From positions 4,037,648 through 4,101,647 of the forward strand of contig NZ_JACHGY010000001.1 in NCBI RefSeq assembly GCF_014207595.1: DNA of 64,000 nucleotides, in the 5' to 3' direction. This DNA comes from Algisphaera agarilytica (GTDB lineage Bacteria > Planctomycetota > Phycisphaerae > Phycisphaerales > Phycisphaeraceae). Shown piece after piece: positions 1 to 8,740 of the stretch. The notes under the pieces are model-generated. The model searched no databases. It was given only the letters and a program-made list of their open reading frames with translations, and was not told the DNA's origin. The first letter of the stretch is position 1. Each line of letters starts with the position of its first letter. The position numbers were made by a program, and so were the translations under genes.

Positions 1-1267
1 GCAGCCCCATCACAGCTGGGCCGGACCCACCTAACCCCAAGACCGCCATGGCTTGCTCGTCCCACACGATGAACCATGCTGCAACCCCGCACACCGCCAA
101 ACACGCCAGAGCCAGCACCGGGCCCACGGCCACGATTCCCGTTCGGCGATCCGCTCCCCTCGCGCAGGCCCCCGCCAGGAACAACCCGCCGTAGAGTGAG
201 GACAAGCCCGCCAGGACAACGCCGATCATCGCCAGGGCGTTGATCTCACCAAGCAGTAACCCGATCAGCCCCAGCGTGCATACGGCCGAAACACCGGGCA
301 GCGCGACGGCCACCACCGGAAGCCATAAGCTCCGCCACGCCAACCCCGAAAGCAGCAAGATCCCGATCAGCGCTCCGCCCACGGCACGCTGTGAAGCGGT
401 GCGGATCACCGACTCCGCCTCGCGGCTGGTGGGCACGTACCCGGTGACCCCCAGCTCCAGCGTTTCAAAACGCAGCCGGATTGTTTCGACCTGCCGACGG
501 AGCGCGGCCAGCGAGCCCTCGTAGCCGGGCCGCTCATCGATGCCTTCCGCAAGCTCGACGCGGAGCACGAGCAGTCGGCCGCTTGCCGAGCGCAGCAGTT
601 CCCATTCGGGTTGGCCGGCCGCGGTGGCCAGGGCCGCCCAGAGGTCAACGGGTTCCTCGGGAGGTGTTTGCATGCGCTGGGTCATCGCGTCCATCAGCCC
701 GACAAAGACCGCCGCACCCTCGGCCAGGTTAGGTCCTTCCTCATCGTCGCTGCTGATGGTCTGGATCGCGCTCTGCATGGCCCGCGCCATGCCGGCGTTG
801 AGCAACGCGCTAGGCGTGTCACTTTCAAGAAGAGGTTTGAGCTGCGCGATGCTGGAACTGAGAGCCTTTACGTCTTCCAGCGGGAGCGTGCGGATGAGCT
901 TCGGGCTGGACTGCGCGGGGTTGAGTCCCCAATGCACCGTCGCCACCTTGGGCTCTTCTTCCAGAGATTCACCTAAGGCGTACGCCGCTTCGGTCGCGAT
1001 AGCTTCGTGTTCGCCTGCTTCCCCCGTATCGATCAGCACGATGGCTTCCTGCCGGGTGTCAAACAGCTCGCGGTACTCGGCGTAGCGCTGCTCGCCGGGG
1101 TTGGATGCGTCGAAGAGCGAGCCGAGGCTGGTCACCGACAAACGCGGGATCCCGAAGCCGGCCAGCGCGGCAGTCAATAACGCGGTCACAAAAAGCACCG
1201 CAACCCGCCCGCGTCCTTGGGCGAGCGGCAATTTGTGCATCCATGTTTCGACGGTCCGGTAGGGCAT
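1..1267 (-). CDS. MMPL/RND-type exporter, N-terminal part (cut by window edge)
   Basis: The visible 422 residues show one membrane segment at about residues 15-35, a large extracytoplasmic domain to about residue 300, then several hydrophobic helices near the window edge. This is the layout of one half of an MMPL/RND-family transporter, which moves lipids or hydrophobic compounds using the proton gradient. No stop is reached, so the second half lies outside. ATG at 1267 is 6 bases after the stop of the phosphoesterase gene, so it is probably the last visible member of the repair operon. The substrate cannot be told. A role in hopanoid or polyketide lipid export is only a guess. Confidence 0.75.
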   Translation of the reverse strand, partial: MPYRTVETWMHKLPLAQGRGRVAVLFVTALLTAALAGFGIPRLSVTSLGSLFDASNPGEQRYAEYRELFDTRQEAIVLIDTGEAGEHEAIATEAAYALGESLEEEPKVATVHWGLNPAQSSPKLIRTLPLEDVKALSSSIAQLKPLLESDTPSALLNAGMARAMQSAIQTISSDDEEGPNLAEGAAVFVGLMDAMTQRMQTPPEEPVDLWAALATAAGQPEWELLRSASGRLLVLRVELAEGIDERPGYEGSLAALRRQVETIRLRFETLELGVTGYVPTSREAESVIRTASQRAVGGALIGILLLSGLAWRSLWLPVVAVALPGVSAVCTLGLIGLLLGEINALAMIGVVLAGLSSLYGGLFLAGACARGADRRTGIVAVGPVLALACLAVCGVAAWFIVWDEQAMAVLGLGGSGPAVMGL

Positions 1268-1273
1268 GGGCGC

Positions 1274-1996
1274 TCAGTCGGCGGGTTCGGAGGCGGTGGG
1301 CTTTCGGGGTTGGCGTGACCGCCGGTTCGCTGCGGTGGCCCCGAACACCTCGGCCACCTCGGTCGGCCCCACGGCAAAGACGCGATCCTTACGGCTAGGC
1401 AGGATCGCCTTCATCCCGGTAAACGCGCCAAACCCCGGCAACACCGCCTGCCGGGTTTTGAAGTGGAAGCACGCCGCGCGGAGCCGCGACTTGCCCAGGC
1501 CTTCCAGAATTACCGCGGGGTGGATGTGGCCGCACAGCGTTACCGCGTTGCTGACCACGTCCGGCTCGTGGGCGAAGGCCACCGCTTGATCGGATTCGTC
1601 ACGCCAAGGGCCGCACACGCATTCGATATCCAGCGAGGACGGCGGGTCGCCGGCTTGGCGGTCGTGATTCCCGCGGACATTGATGACACGCAATCCGTCC
1701 CAGCGGTTGCGCCACACCCGGAGCTGTTCGATCAACTCCTCGGTGACGCCGTTGCGTGAGTGGAAAAAGTCGCCGAGCACGATCAGCCGCTTCGCACCCG
1801 TGGCTTCGAGGGCGACGTCGAGGCGTTCGAGGTTGTGCCGTGTCGTCCCGCGGGGCACGGGGACGCCGGCGCTGCGGAAGTGGTCCGACTTCCCGAAGTG
1901 GGGGTCGGCGATAATCAGGGTCCGCTGTTCTTTCCAAATCATCGAGCGGTCGGGGCGTAGGCCCCACGTCTGTCCGCCCCATTCGAGTTCACTCAT
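1274..1996 (-). CDS. pdeM: Ligase-associated metallophosphoesterase PdeM
   Basis: A calcineurin-like phosphoesterase of 240 residues. The metal-binding motifs appear in order: ADPHFGK near the N-terminus, LGDFFHSR, VRGNHD, then CGHIHP. This family (DNA ligase-associated metallophosphoesterase) accompanies the ATP ligase, Lhr-like helicase and MBL exonuclease, exactly the three genes upstream here, and is thought to process DNA ends or nucleotides in damage response. An in-frame ATG at 2035 also exists, 2 bases after the helicase stop. I prefer ATG 1996 because a GGAG lies about 10 bases before it and family members begin just before the LEW-like first strand. Confidence 0.88.
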   Translation of the reverse strand: MSELEWGGQTWGLRPDRSMIWKEQRTLIIADPHFGKSDHFRSAGVPVPRGTTRHNLERLDVALEATGAKRLIVLGDFFHSRNGVTEELIEQLRVWRNRWDGLRVINVRGNHDRQAGDPPSSLDIECVCGPWRDESDQAVAFAHEPDVVSNAVTLCGHIHPAVILEGLGKSRLRAACFHFKTRQAVLPGFGAFTGMKAILPSRKDRVFAVGPTEVAEVFGATAANRRSRQPRKPTASEPAD

Positions 1997-2037
1997 CGTC
2001 AGGACTCCGTTCCGATCGTGGGTGCCTCCGGGCATGT

Positions 2038-4509
2038 CTACCGGCCCGCGGCCGCTTCCAACCTCATGACCATTTTACCGACCTGATCCTGCCACGACTG
2101 GCTGGTCAGGTGTTGTTCACGCAATCGCTCAGCCCACAGCGGAAACGCCATCGGCGTTAACCGCTCGGTCTGGCGGGGCTCGAGCCGCATCTGCTCCAAC
2201 TCCTTGAGTGCCGCGGTCAGGCGGGTGACCTCAAGCTGCTGCTCCAGTACTTCCCGCCGGGCCTGGTCGAGCAGGAGGTTGTCGGGATCGAAATCGGTGA
2301 ACACATCGAAGAACAGCTCCGAAGACGCCTGGAGGTGGCGGTTGGTGACTTGCTGGCCGGGGTATCCGGTCTGGATCAGCCCCGCGACCCGGGCGATGTC
2401 GCGGAAAGCCCGCCGGGCGAGTTGGGAGGTGTTGAGCGCTTCGAGCAGATGCTCCAGCAGATCGTCGCGGTGCAGCAGACGCCGCCAGTCGGCCTCGGTC
2501 AGCTCCGGATCTTCCGGCGAGAGCAGCTCGATGCCGTAGTCGTTCACGGTGACCGTCACCGCCCGGGGCGCTTCGCGGGTCAGCCGGTGGGCAAGCAGGG
2601 TACCCAGCCCTTCGTGGACCAGTCGGCCCTGCAGCGGGTAGAGGAACGTGTGGTGCCCGTCGCGGCTGGTGGTGGTTTCGATCAGCAGCTTGCCGCTGCC
2701 CGGCACCACGGACCATTGGGTCTGCAGCTCCAGCAACGGGGCAACGGCCCGCATCTCGGGCGGCAGGTCGTCCGCGGAGCTGCCGCGTTGCCTGATGTCG
2801 TCGAGCCGTGCGCGGACCGCGTCGGCGAGTTGGGTGCTCAACGGGGTGCGGCCGCCCTGCCAACGCGGGACCTGGGCTTTCTTGCCCTTGGCCTTCTTCA
2901 CCGTGGCGACCATCGCGCGGACACGCACCAGCTGCAAGAGGTGGCCGGCGAAGACAAACTTGTCGCCGGGCTTGAGGAAGCCGACGAATCCTTCTTCGAC
3001 GGTGCCGAGCTTCTTGCCGTTAGCGAACTTCACGGCGATGGCGGCGTCGGAGGTGATCGTGCCGATGCCCAGGCGGTGGTTGCGCGCGATCTTGTTCGAG
3101 GCGACGCCGAAGCGTCCGTCGTCGTCTTCTACGACCCGGGCGTATTGCGGGTAGACCTTCAACGTCTCTCCGCCCCGCCGGACGAAGTCGAGACACCACT
3201 CCCACTCCTGGTCGGTAAGGTTGCGGTAGGCGTGACTCGAACGGACCTCGGCCAGCATGTCGCCCGAGGTGAAGCCGCCGCCCATCGCGCACGTGACCAG
3301 GTGCTGAGCCAACACGTCCAGCGGCCGATCCAGCGGCCGCCGTGATTCGATCCGGCGGGCCGCCGCCGCATCACGCGCCGCCGCGAAGTCGATGATCTCC
3401 AGCGCGTTCGTCGGCACGCCGATCACCCGGCTCACCTTGCCGGGCTGGTGCCCGCTGCGTCCGGCCCGCTGCAGCAGCCTGGCCACGCCTTTGGGCGACG
3501 CCACCTGGATCACCTGCTCCACCGGCGAAAAATCCACGCCGAGGTCCAGGCTCGACGTGCACACGCAGCACCGCAGCCCGCCTTGGCGCAGCAGGTCTTC
3601 GACGGCCTGGCGTGACTTGCGGTCGATCGAGCCGTGGTGCAACGCGACCTCGCCGATCCAGTCGGGGCGTTTAGCGATGATCTCGTTGAACCAGATCTCG
3701 GCCTGTGAACGCGTGTTGGTAAACAGCAGCGTGCTGCCCGCGTTTTCCAGGACCGCCAGCACCTGTGGCAACAGCGTGATGCCCAGGTGGCCCGCCCAGG
3801 GGAAGCGGTCCATGTCGTCGGGCAGGAGCGTGGTGATCTCGATCTGTTTGTGGTCGGGGCCGTGGATGAGTTGGCCGGTGGGAGCCAGGCCGGGGCCCAG
3901 CAGGGTGTCCATCGCCTCGGGCAGGTTGCCGAGGGTGGCGGAGAGTCCCCAGACCGAGAGTTCGGGGTTCCACGTGCGTAGCCGGGCGAGGCCGAGCTCG
4001 GTCTGCGTGCCGCGTTTGGTGGACATGAGCTCGTGCCACTCGTCGACGATCACGGTCTGCAGCCCACGGAATTTTTGCCGGGCGTCTGCGTAGGACAGCA
4101 GCACTGACAAACTCTCGGGCGTGGTGACCAACGCGCTGGGCAGCCGTTTCTTTTGTCGTGCTTTGACCGTCGCCGACACATCACCCGTGCGTCGCTCCAC
4201 GGTCCACGGCAAGCCCAACGCCCCGATGGGTTTTTTGAGGTTCTCCTCGGTGTCGGTCGCCAGCGCCCGCAACGGCGTGATCCAGAGCACCCGAATCGGT
4301 TCGGTTTGTTTGTCTTGCCAGGTGCTTTGCTCGGGATGCCCGTCACACCACCGCATCAGCGACGGCAGCCAGGCCGAGTAGGTCTTGCCCATGCCCGTCG
4401 GGGCGTGCAGCAGTCCCGATTCGCCCGCCAGCTGCGACGCCCACGCGTCACGCTGAAACGCAAACGGCTCGCCCACCGCATCTCGGAACCAGGACTCAAC
4501 GGGATTCAT
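2038..4509 (-). CDS. Ligase-associated DEXH-box helicase (Lhr-like)
   Basis: An 823-residue superfamily 2 helicase. The ATP-binding motif APTGMGKT sits at residues 36-43, followed by a DEWH Walker B box and SATLGN motif III. The second RecA domain carries LGVDFSPVEQ and QRAGRSGH. The long C-terminal part matches the winged-helix and beta-barrel region of Lhr-type helicases, and the length fits the ligase-associated subfamily. It probably unwinds or remodels damaged DNA for the ligase and exonuclease. ATG overlaps the ligase stop by 4 bases (ATGA), so the two are translationally coupled. Confidence 0.92.
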   Translation of the reverse strand: MNPVESWFRDAVGEPFAFQRDAWASQLAGESGLLHAPTGMGKTYSAWLPSLMRWCDGHPEQSTWQDKQTEPIRVLWITPLRALATDTEENLKKPIGALGLPWTVERRTGDVSATVKARQKKRLPSALVTTPESLSVLLSYADARQKFRGLQTVIVDEWHELMSTKRGTQTELGLARLRTWNPELSVWGLSATLGNLPEAMDTLLGPGLAPTGQLIHGPDHKQIEITTLLPDDMDRFPWAGHLGITLLPQVLAVLENAGSTLLFTNTRSQAEIWFNEIIAKRPDWIGEVALHHGSIDRKSRQAVEDLLRQGGLRCCVCTSSLDLGVDFSPVEQVIQVASPKGVARLLQRAGRSGHQPGKVSRVIGVPTNALEIIDFAAARDAAAARRIESRRPLDRPLDVLAQHLVTCAMGGGFTSGDMLAEVRSSHAYRNLTDQEWEWCLDFVRRGGETLKVYPQYARVVEDDDGRFGVASNKIARNHRLGIGTITSDAAIAVKFANGKKLGTVEEGFVGFLKPGDKFVFAGHLLQLVRVRAMVATVKKAKGKKAQVPRWQGGRTPLSTQLADAVRARLDDIRQRGSSADDLPPEMRAVAPLLELQTQWSVVPGSGKLLIETTTSRDGHHTFLYPLQGRLVHEGLGTLLAHRLTREAPRAVTVTVNDYGIELLSPEDPELTEADWRRLLHRDDLLEHLLEALNTSQLARRAFRDIARVAGLIQTGYPGQQVTNRHLQASSELFFDVFTDFDPDNLLLDQARREVLEQQLEVTRLTAALKELEQMRLEPRQTERLTPMAFPLWAERLREQHLTSQSWQDQVGKMVMRLEAAAGR

Positions 4510-6107
4510 CGGGAAGTGGTCGCCCTCAGCAGTGTCTGCAACGACTCCAGCGTATCCGCATCCTGAGGCTTTTTGTCGGTCCGCCAGCGGTGCATGCGGG
4601 GAAATCGCAGGGCGATGCCCGATTTGTGACGGTCCGATTCGTTGATCCCTTCGAAGGCGATCTCAAAAACCAGCTCCGGCTCGACCTGCCGGAAAGCGCC
4701 CTTCTTGCCCAGGGTGTGGGTCTTGATGAAGTGATCAACCTTCGCGAACTCCTCATCGGTCAGGCCCGAATACGCCTTGGTCACCGGGACCAGTTCGCTC
4801 TTGCCGGGCTCACCGGACCACACAGCGAAGGTGTAATCGGTGAAGAGCGAACTGCGCCGCCCGCTGCCCCGCTGGGCGTAGACCATGACGCAGTCGACTG
4901 TGTACGGATCGACCTTCCACTTCCACCACGCCCCCTTGACCCGCCCTGCGGCGTAGGGGGCGTCGTTGCGTTTAAGCATGACGCCTTCGACCCCGCGTTC
5001 GCGCGATTCTTCACGCAAATCGGCCAAGCCGGTCCAATCCGTTGCTTCGATCAGTGGTGAGCGTTTTACACTCGGCTCTTCCGGCAACACCGCCTCGAGT
5101 CGTGCACGCCGTTCTCGGGTCGACAAATCACGGACATCGGCGCCGCCTTGCTCGAGCAGGTCGTAGGCCATGAACACCACCGGCACATCGGCGAATAGCA
5201 TCGGCTCCATCCGCTTGCGGTTCAGCCGTCGTTGCAGCAACGAGAAACCCAGGGGTCGGCCGTTTTCGTAGGCCAGAACCTCGCCGTCCAAGACCGTGCC
5301 GTCGGGCAGCGCATCCCCGACCGCGCGAAGCTCGGGGAAGGCCTCGGTGATCAGTTCGTCCCCACGCGACCAGACCATCGTCTGCCCGCCCCGCCGGATA
5401 ATCTGGGCGCGGATGCCATCCCACTTCCACTCGGCGGCCCACTCCCGAATGTCGCCCAGAGCCGCGGGATCGCTTTCGAGTTGATGGGCCAGGTAGAACG
5501 GGTACGGCCGGGCGTCGTCGTCTTCCGAACCCGCGAGCAGTTTTTCGTACGCCCCGGGCGTGGGCTCGATCGGCTTCCCGCTCAGGCGGTGTTGCATCAC
5601 CGCGGCGTCCACTTCCGCGGCCTGGGCCAAGGCGTTGATGACCACCTTTTTAGCCGCGCCGAAACGGAAGTTGCTGGAGATCAGTTTGTGGAAGAGGAAA
5701 CGCTGGGTCTGATCGAAGCACTTCCAGGTCTCCATCACCGACACCTTCTGCTCGGCCTCGGTCATCTGAGCCAGCGGCAGGATCCGCTCACTCACGATCT
5801 GATGGAGCGGATCGTCGTTGGCCTCGGCAGGCTCGGGCAGGACCAGTGAAAGGGTTTCGGATAGATCGCCCACCGCGCTGTAGCACTCGTTGAACAGCCA
5901 AGGCTCCAGCCCCGCCGCCTCGGCCGCCCACGCCCGCAGCCGTTTGTAAGGCACCGCGCGGATCAGCTTCTGCCCGGTCAATACACGCAGAGCCCAAACC
6001 GCGTCGGCCGGTGGAGCCAATTCGAAATAACGTCGTAGCGCTGCGGTCTTCTCCGAGGTCCGCGTCGTTGCGTCGACTTCCATGAACAGGCGGGTGAACA
6101 ACTTCAC
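4506..6107 (-). CDS. ATP-dependent DNA ligase (ligase-associated repair type)
   Basis: A 533-residue ATP-dependent DNA ligase. An N-terminal helical DNA-binding domain occupies about residues 1-200. The adenylation motif KWDGIR has its nucleophilic Lys at 228. DGEVLAYENG, EGVMLKR and WWKWK follow as later nucleotidyltransferase motifs, and an OB domain ends the protein. It seals nicks by forming enzyme-AMP on the lysine. The start is GTG 6107, overlapping the exonuclease stop by 4 bases (GTGA); this gives the usual family length. A longer frame extends upstream to 6422 but has no homologous look and lies wholly inside the exonuclease gene. Confidence 0.92.
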   Translation of the reverse strand: MKLFTRLFMEVDATTRTSEKTAALRRYFELAPPADAVWALRVLTGQKLIRAVPYKRLRAWAAEAAGLEPWLFNECYSAVGDLSETLSLVLPEPAEANDDPLHQIVSERILPLAQMTEAEQKVSVMETWKCFDQTQRFLFHKLISSNFRFGAAKKVVINALAQAAEVDAAVMQHRLSGKPIEPTPGAYEKLLAGSEDDDARPYPFYLAHQLESDPAALGDIREWAAEWKWDGIRAQIIRRGGQTMVWSRGDELITEAFPELRAVGDALPDGTVLDGEVLAYENGRPLGFSLLQRRLNRKRMEPMLFADVPVVFMAYDLLEQGGADVRDLSTRERRARLEAVLPEEPSVKRSPLIEATDWTGLADLREESRERGVEGVMLKRNDAPYAAGRVKGAWWKWKVDPYTVDCVMVYAQRGSGRRSSLFTDYTFAVWSGEPGKSELVPVTKAYSGLTDEEFAKVDHFIKTHTLGKKGAFRQVEPELVFEIAFEGINESDRHKSGIALRFPRMHRWRTDKKPQDADTLESLQTLLRATTSR

Positions 6108-7159
6108 GCCGAGTCGCTGCTTTCCGTGGAGGGCTCGGTCGAGGTTTCGGTGTCGGTGTCGAGTTCGCCGACGTACCGCGTGGATATTTCGTCCGCCTCC
6201 ACCCCCTGCTCTTGCAGGTAGCGGGCGACGACGGCCGTGTACCCGTGCGTAGCGCCGACGCTCTCGCATCCGGTGGCCTTGATTGTTTCCAGCAGCCCGG
6301 TCCAATCCACGTGATCCGACAGCACAAAGCCGCGGTCCACCCCACGCCGTCGGCGGTTGCCACGTACCGCCATCCACCCCGAAGCGAAGGCGAGCGACGC
6401 GGGCGAAAACTTCTTGAGCCATGCCGTCCCCAGCACCGACGGCGGGGCAACAACCAGCCCCTTCCCCTTCACCGCCTTGCGGCTCTCGGCGGTCGAGGTC
6501 GTCACTCCGGGCACGTCCACGCCCGCTGCGCCGTACACCTCACAGAACCGCTTTACCGAGCCGTGCACGACGATGTGGCCTAAGCAGCGGTCGACCAGCG
6601 ACAACACCCTTTGCGCCTTGCCCAGGGCGTAGGCGAAGACCACGCTGGTCCTCCCCGCCGCTTGGTTGGCCAGCCACCACGCGTTGATCTGCTCAGCGAT
6701 CTCGGCCTCGGGCCGCCACTTGTAGATCGGCAATCCGAACGTACACTCGGTGATCAGCCGGTGACAACGGATCGGCTCGAAGGGATCACAGGTCTTATCC
6801 GGCTGCGTTTTGTAATCACCCGTGACCACCTCGACCCGCCCGGCGTGTTCGACCCGTACCTGGGCCGAGCCCAGCAGGTGCCCCGCGGGGTGGAGGCTGA
6901 CCTCGACGCCGTTGATGCAGGTGGTCTGGCCGTAGGCGATCCCTTCGATCTTCGCGCCGTTGTGGACGCGTGGCCGGAGGACTTCGACGCCGACTTCCGA
7001 ACAGAGGTAACGCTGGCTGCCGGGGGTGGCGTGGTCGGAGTGGGCGTGGGTCACGACCGCGCGGTCCACGGGTCGCCAGGGGTCCACGTAGAAACCGCCC
7101 TGTTCGCAATAGAGTCCGCGTTCGGTCGGGCGGATCAGCCGGTCATCGCGATCACCCAT
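6104..7159 (-). CDS. Ligase-associated MBL-fold DNA exonuclease
   Basis: A 351-residue metallo-beta-lactamase fold protein of the SNM1/CPSF-like type. The zinc motif AHSDHATPGS lies near residue 40, further ligands occur in HPAGHLLGSAQ, VVTGDYK and SDHVDW, and the C-terminal THGYTAVVARYL element is typical of the family named putative exonuclease, DNA ligase-associated. Probable job: trim DNA ends before sealing. It is directly coupled to the ligase gene by a GTGA overlap and starts 3 bases after the stop of the small membrane protein upstream. The last 20 residues are an acidic Ser/Thr-rich tail of low complexity. Confidence 0.9.
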   Translation of the reverse strand: MGDRDDRLIRPTERGLYCEQGGFYVDPWRPVDRAVVTHAHSDHATPGSQRYLCSEVGVEVLRPRVHNGAKIEGIAYGQTTCINGVEVSLHPAGHLLGSAQVRVEHAGRVEVVTGDYKTQPDKTCDPFEPIRCHRLITECTFGLPIYKWRPEAEIAEQINAWWLANQAAGRTSVVFAYALGKAQRVLSLVDRCLGHIVVHGSVKRFCEVYGAAGVDVPGVTTSTAESRKAVKGKGLVVAPPSVLGTAWLKKFSPASLAFASGWMAVRGNRRRRGVDRGFVLSDHVDWTGLLETIKATGCESVGATHGYTAVVARYLQEQGVEADEISTRYVGELDTDTETSTEPSTESSDSA

Positions 7160-7162
7160 CGG

Positions 7163-7618
7163 CTACCCCCGCATCACCAACGCCAACATCCAGATCACCA
7201 GCCCGCCGCGCAGCGTCCAGCCCGCCGTCCGCAACCAATTCGTGTTCACCAGCAGGCGGCAAGCCTTTGGATCAAACCCCCTGGCCAGTTTCACGTGTTG
7301 AGGCACCGAGCAACAAAAAGTCACGCCCCACACCAACAACACCAAGCCAAGCCCCACCCATGGCATCCATCCGGGCAGCACCAGCCCCAATTCTGCATCA
7401 GGTTTAACGATCACTAACCCAACCGCAGAAACCAACTCCACCATCATCGGCGGCAGAACGATCGGGGTGATGGCGCGCGTGTGTCGTGCCTCGTAGGCCG
7501 CGAATTGTGGCTCGCTCACGCCATCGAACAGCGGGTAGTGGACCCGCTGCACCATCCAGATCAGGCCGACCATGTACAGGGTGGCCGCCGCATTCGTGAG
7601 AAGAATCGCCTCGAACAT
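7163..7618 (-). CDS. Four-helix membrane protein of unknown function
   Basis: A 151-residue protein with four clear hydrophobic segments, at about residues 3-23, 50-70, 78-102 and 130-148. A conserved-looking stretch WMVQRVHYPLF follows the first helix. It resembles small DUF1772-like membrane proteins, but I cannot assign a function. A TTG at 7627 could add three residues; ATG 7618 is preferred. It sits between the SRPBCC gene (11 bases away) and the exonuclease gene (3 bases away), so it is co-transcribed with the DNA repair genes, which is unusual for a membrane protein. Confidence 0.75.
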   Translation of the reverse strand: MFEAILLTNAAATLYMVGLIWMVQRVHYPLFDGVSEPQFAAYEARHTRAITPIVLPPMMVELVSAVGLVIVKPDAELGLVLPGWMPWVGLGLVLLVWGVTFCCSVPQHVKLARGFDPKACRLLVNTNWLRTAGWTLRGGLVIWMLALVMRG

Positions 7619-7629
7619 GAAACCCAATC

Positions 7630-8202
7630 TTAAGAGATGGCGTTTGCTTCTCGGTTGAAAAACCGGGTCGCGGGCTCGGCGTCCTCGGCGAAAAGCTCGG
7701 TCATCCGTCGATGGCGGTGTTCAAACAGCTTCCGCAGATCGCGCCGCACCATCGCCGCATCCACCAAGCCCGCCACGGGCCCACCCGGCGGGCGGTAGCG
7801 GATCACATCGCGGGTCGTGGTGCCTCCGCCTTCGGGTTCGAAGGTGTGCAGGTGAGAGAAGTGTGCGTAGGGGCCAGCCGCCTGGACGTCGACGAATCGT
7901 CTGGGGTACTCGACCTCGGTGATGCGGGTCCGCCAACACACGCCGATCCCGTGGAGCCGTAGCCGGTACTCGTATTCGACGCCGGGGGCGATCGCCGGGG
8001 GTATCTCGTCCGGGGAAAGGTTGAGGATGTCGAACTGCATGAAGCCGGGGATCACGTGATTCATGTGCCGGCAGTCCGCGACGAACGCCCAGATGTTCAT
8101 GGCGTCGGCGGGCAGCCACTGCCGGGCCTGCATGACGTAGTCCCGACCATCCCGTTCGAAATGGATCTCGCCGGGAGTCGACGGGTGATCGTGCGGGCTC
8201 AT
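7630..8202 (-). CDS. SRPBCC (START-like) ligand-binding protein
   Basis: A 190-residue cytosolic protein whose pattern fits the SRPBCC helix-grip fold. An early segment reads WLPADAMNIWAFVADCRHMN, then GVEYEYRLRLHGI, FVDVQAAGPYAHFSHLHTFE and a C-terminal helix LRKLFEHRHRRMTELF. Such proteins bind lipids or hydrophobic molecules, and some are cyclases. ATG 8202 overlaps the stop of the upstream membrane protein by 4 bases (ATGA). An upstream in-frame extension to 8283 lies inside that gene and is not supported. The ligand is unknown. Another SRPBCC domain occurs in the TIGR01777 protein at 11286-12635. Confidence 0.82.
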   Translation of the reverse strand: MSPHDHPSTPGEIHFERDGRDYVMQARQWLPADAMNIWAFVADCRHMNHVIPGFMQFDILNLSPDEIPPAIAPGVEYEYRLRLHGIGVCWRTRITEVEYPRRFVDVQAAGPYAHFSHLHTFEPEGGGTTTRDVIRYRPPGGPVAGLVDAAMVRRDLRKLFEHRHRRMTELFAEDAEPATRFFNREANAIS

Positions 8203-8648
8203 GTGGGAACCGCCTCGGCCTCGGGCGTCTTGAGAGGACGATCGCGGTAAGCGGCCCAGAGGATCAGCCCGAACGGGACCCACCAGATCAGGTCGTTGGT
8301 CGGGATGGTCCAGCCAAACGCGGGAGACAACTCACCGCGGATCAGTGCCCCGTCGACATAGCCGATCGGCCCCAGGATCTTGCCGAGCAGCCCCACCAGC
8401 ACGATCGGCCAGTGCCGCAGCGGGTTGGTCGCCGCGATCGCGTAGCCGATTCCGTAGACCCCGACGATCATGCCCACGCACTGCCAGATCGCGGGGTGGC
8501 GTGGAGGCTCCATCCCCACCAGCGTGAAGAAGTGCTCCGGGAACAGCACCACCCAGGCCCCCCACACCAGGTTGTATCCCGCCGCGGCGAACAGCACCCA
8601 GGACATCCAGGGCGGTGGTTGGGTGGCTTGTGAGTTGCGAATCTGCAT
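8199..8648 (-). CDS. Small multi-helix membrane protein, unknown function
   Basis: A 149-residue protein with about four hydrophobic helices (roughly residues 15-35, 50-72, 78-98 and 115-132). It ends in a short polar tail after WAAYRDRP. No catalytic motif is visible. It is the first gene of the eight-gene minus-strand run that contains the ligase-associated repair set, and its stop overlaps the SRPBCC start. The intergenic region of about 90 bases upstream is shared with the divergent gene at 8741. GTG at 8651 would add one residue. Function is not recognised. Confidence 0.72.
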   Translation of the reverse strand: MQIRNSQATQPPPWMSWVLFAAAGYNLVWGAWVVLFPEHFFTLVGMEPPRHPAIWQCVGMIVGVYGIGYAIAATNPLRHWPIVLVGLLGKILGPIGYVDGALIRGELSPAFGWTIPTNDLIWWVPFGLILWAAYRDRPLKTPEAEAVPT

Positions 8649-8692
8649 CACCCAACACTAGGCGGTCCGTCGGGTTTCGGCAGTCCTTGGCA

Positions 8693-8698
8693 TATACT
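8693..8698 (+). promoter_or_regulatory. Putative -10 box (TATACT)
   Basis: TATACT lies between the divergent genes at 8648 and 8741. A start of transcription about 7 bases later would fall at the ATG at 8705 and leave a 36-base leader with a GGGAG ribosome site for the ATG at 8741. No convincing -35 box is visible. Confidence 0.4.
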
Positions 8699-8740
8699 TT
8701 TGTTATGCCGCCTTCATCATGCCCGGCCGGGAGTACCGCG

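Noticed and set aside
4506..6422. Longer ligase gene starting at 6422
   Set aside because: The extra 105 residues lie inside the exonuclease gene and look out of frame. GTG 6107 with a 4-base overlap gives the family length.
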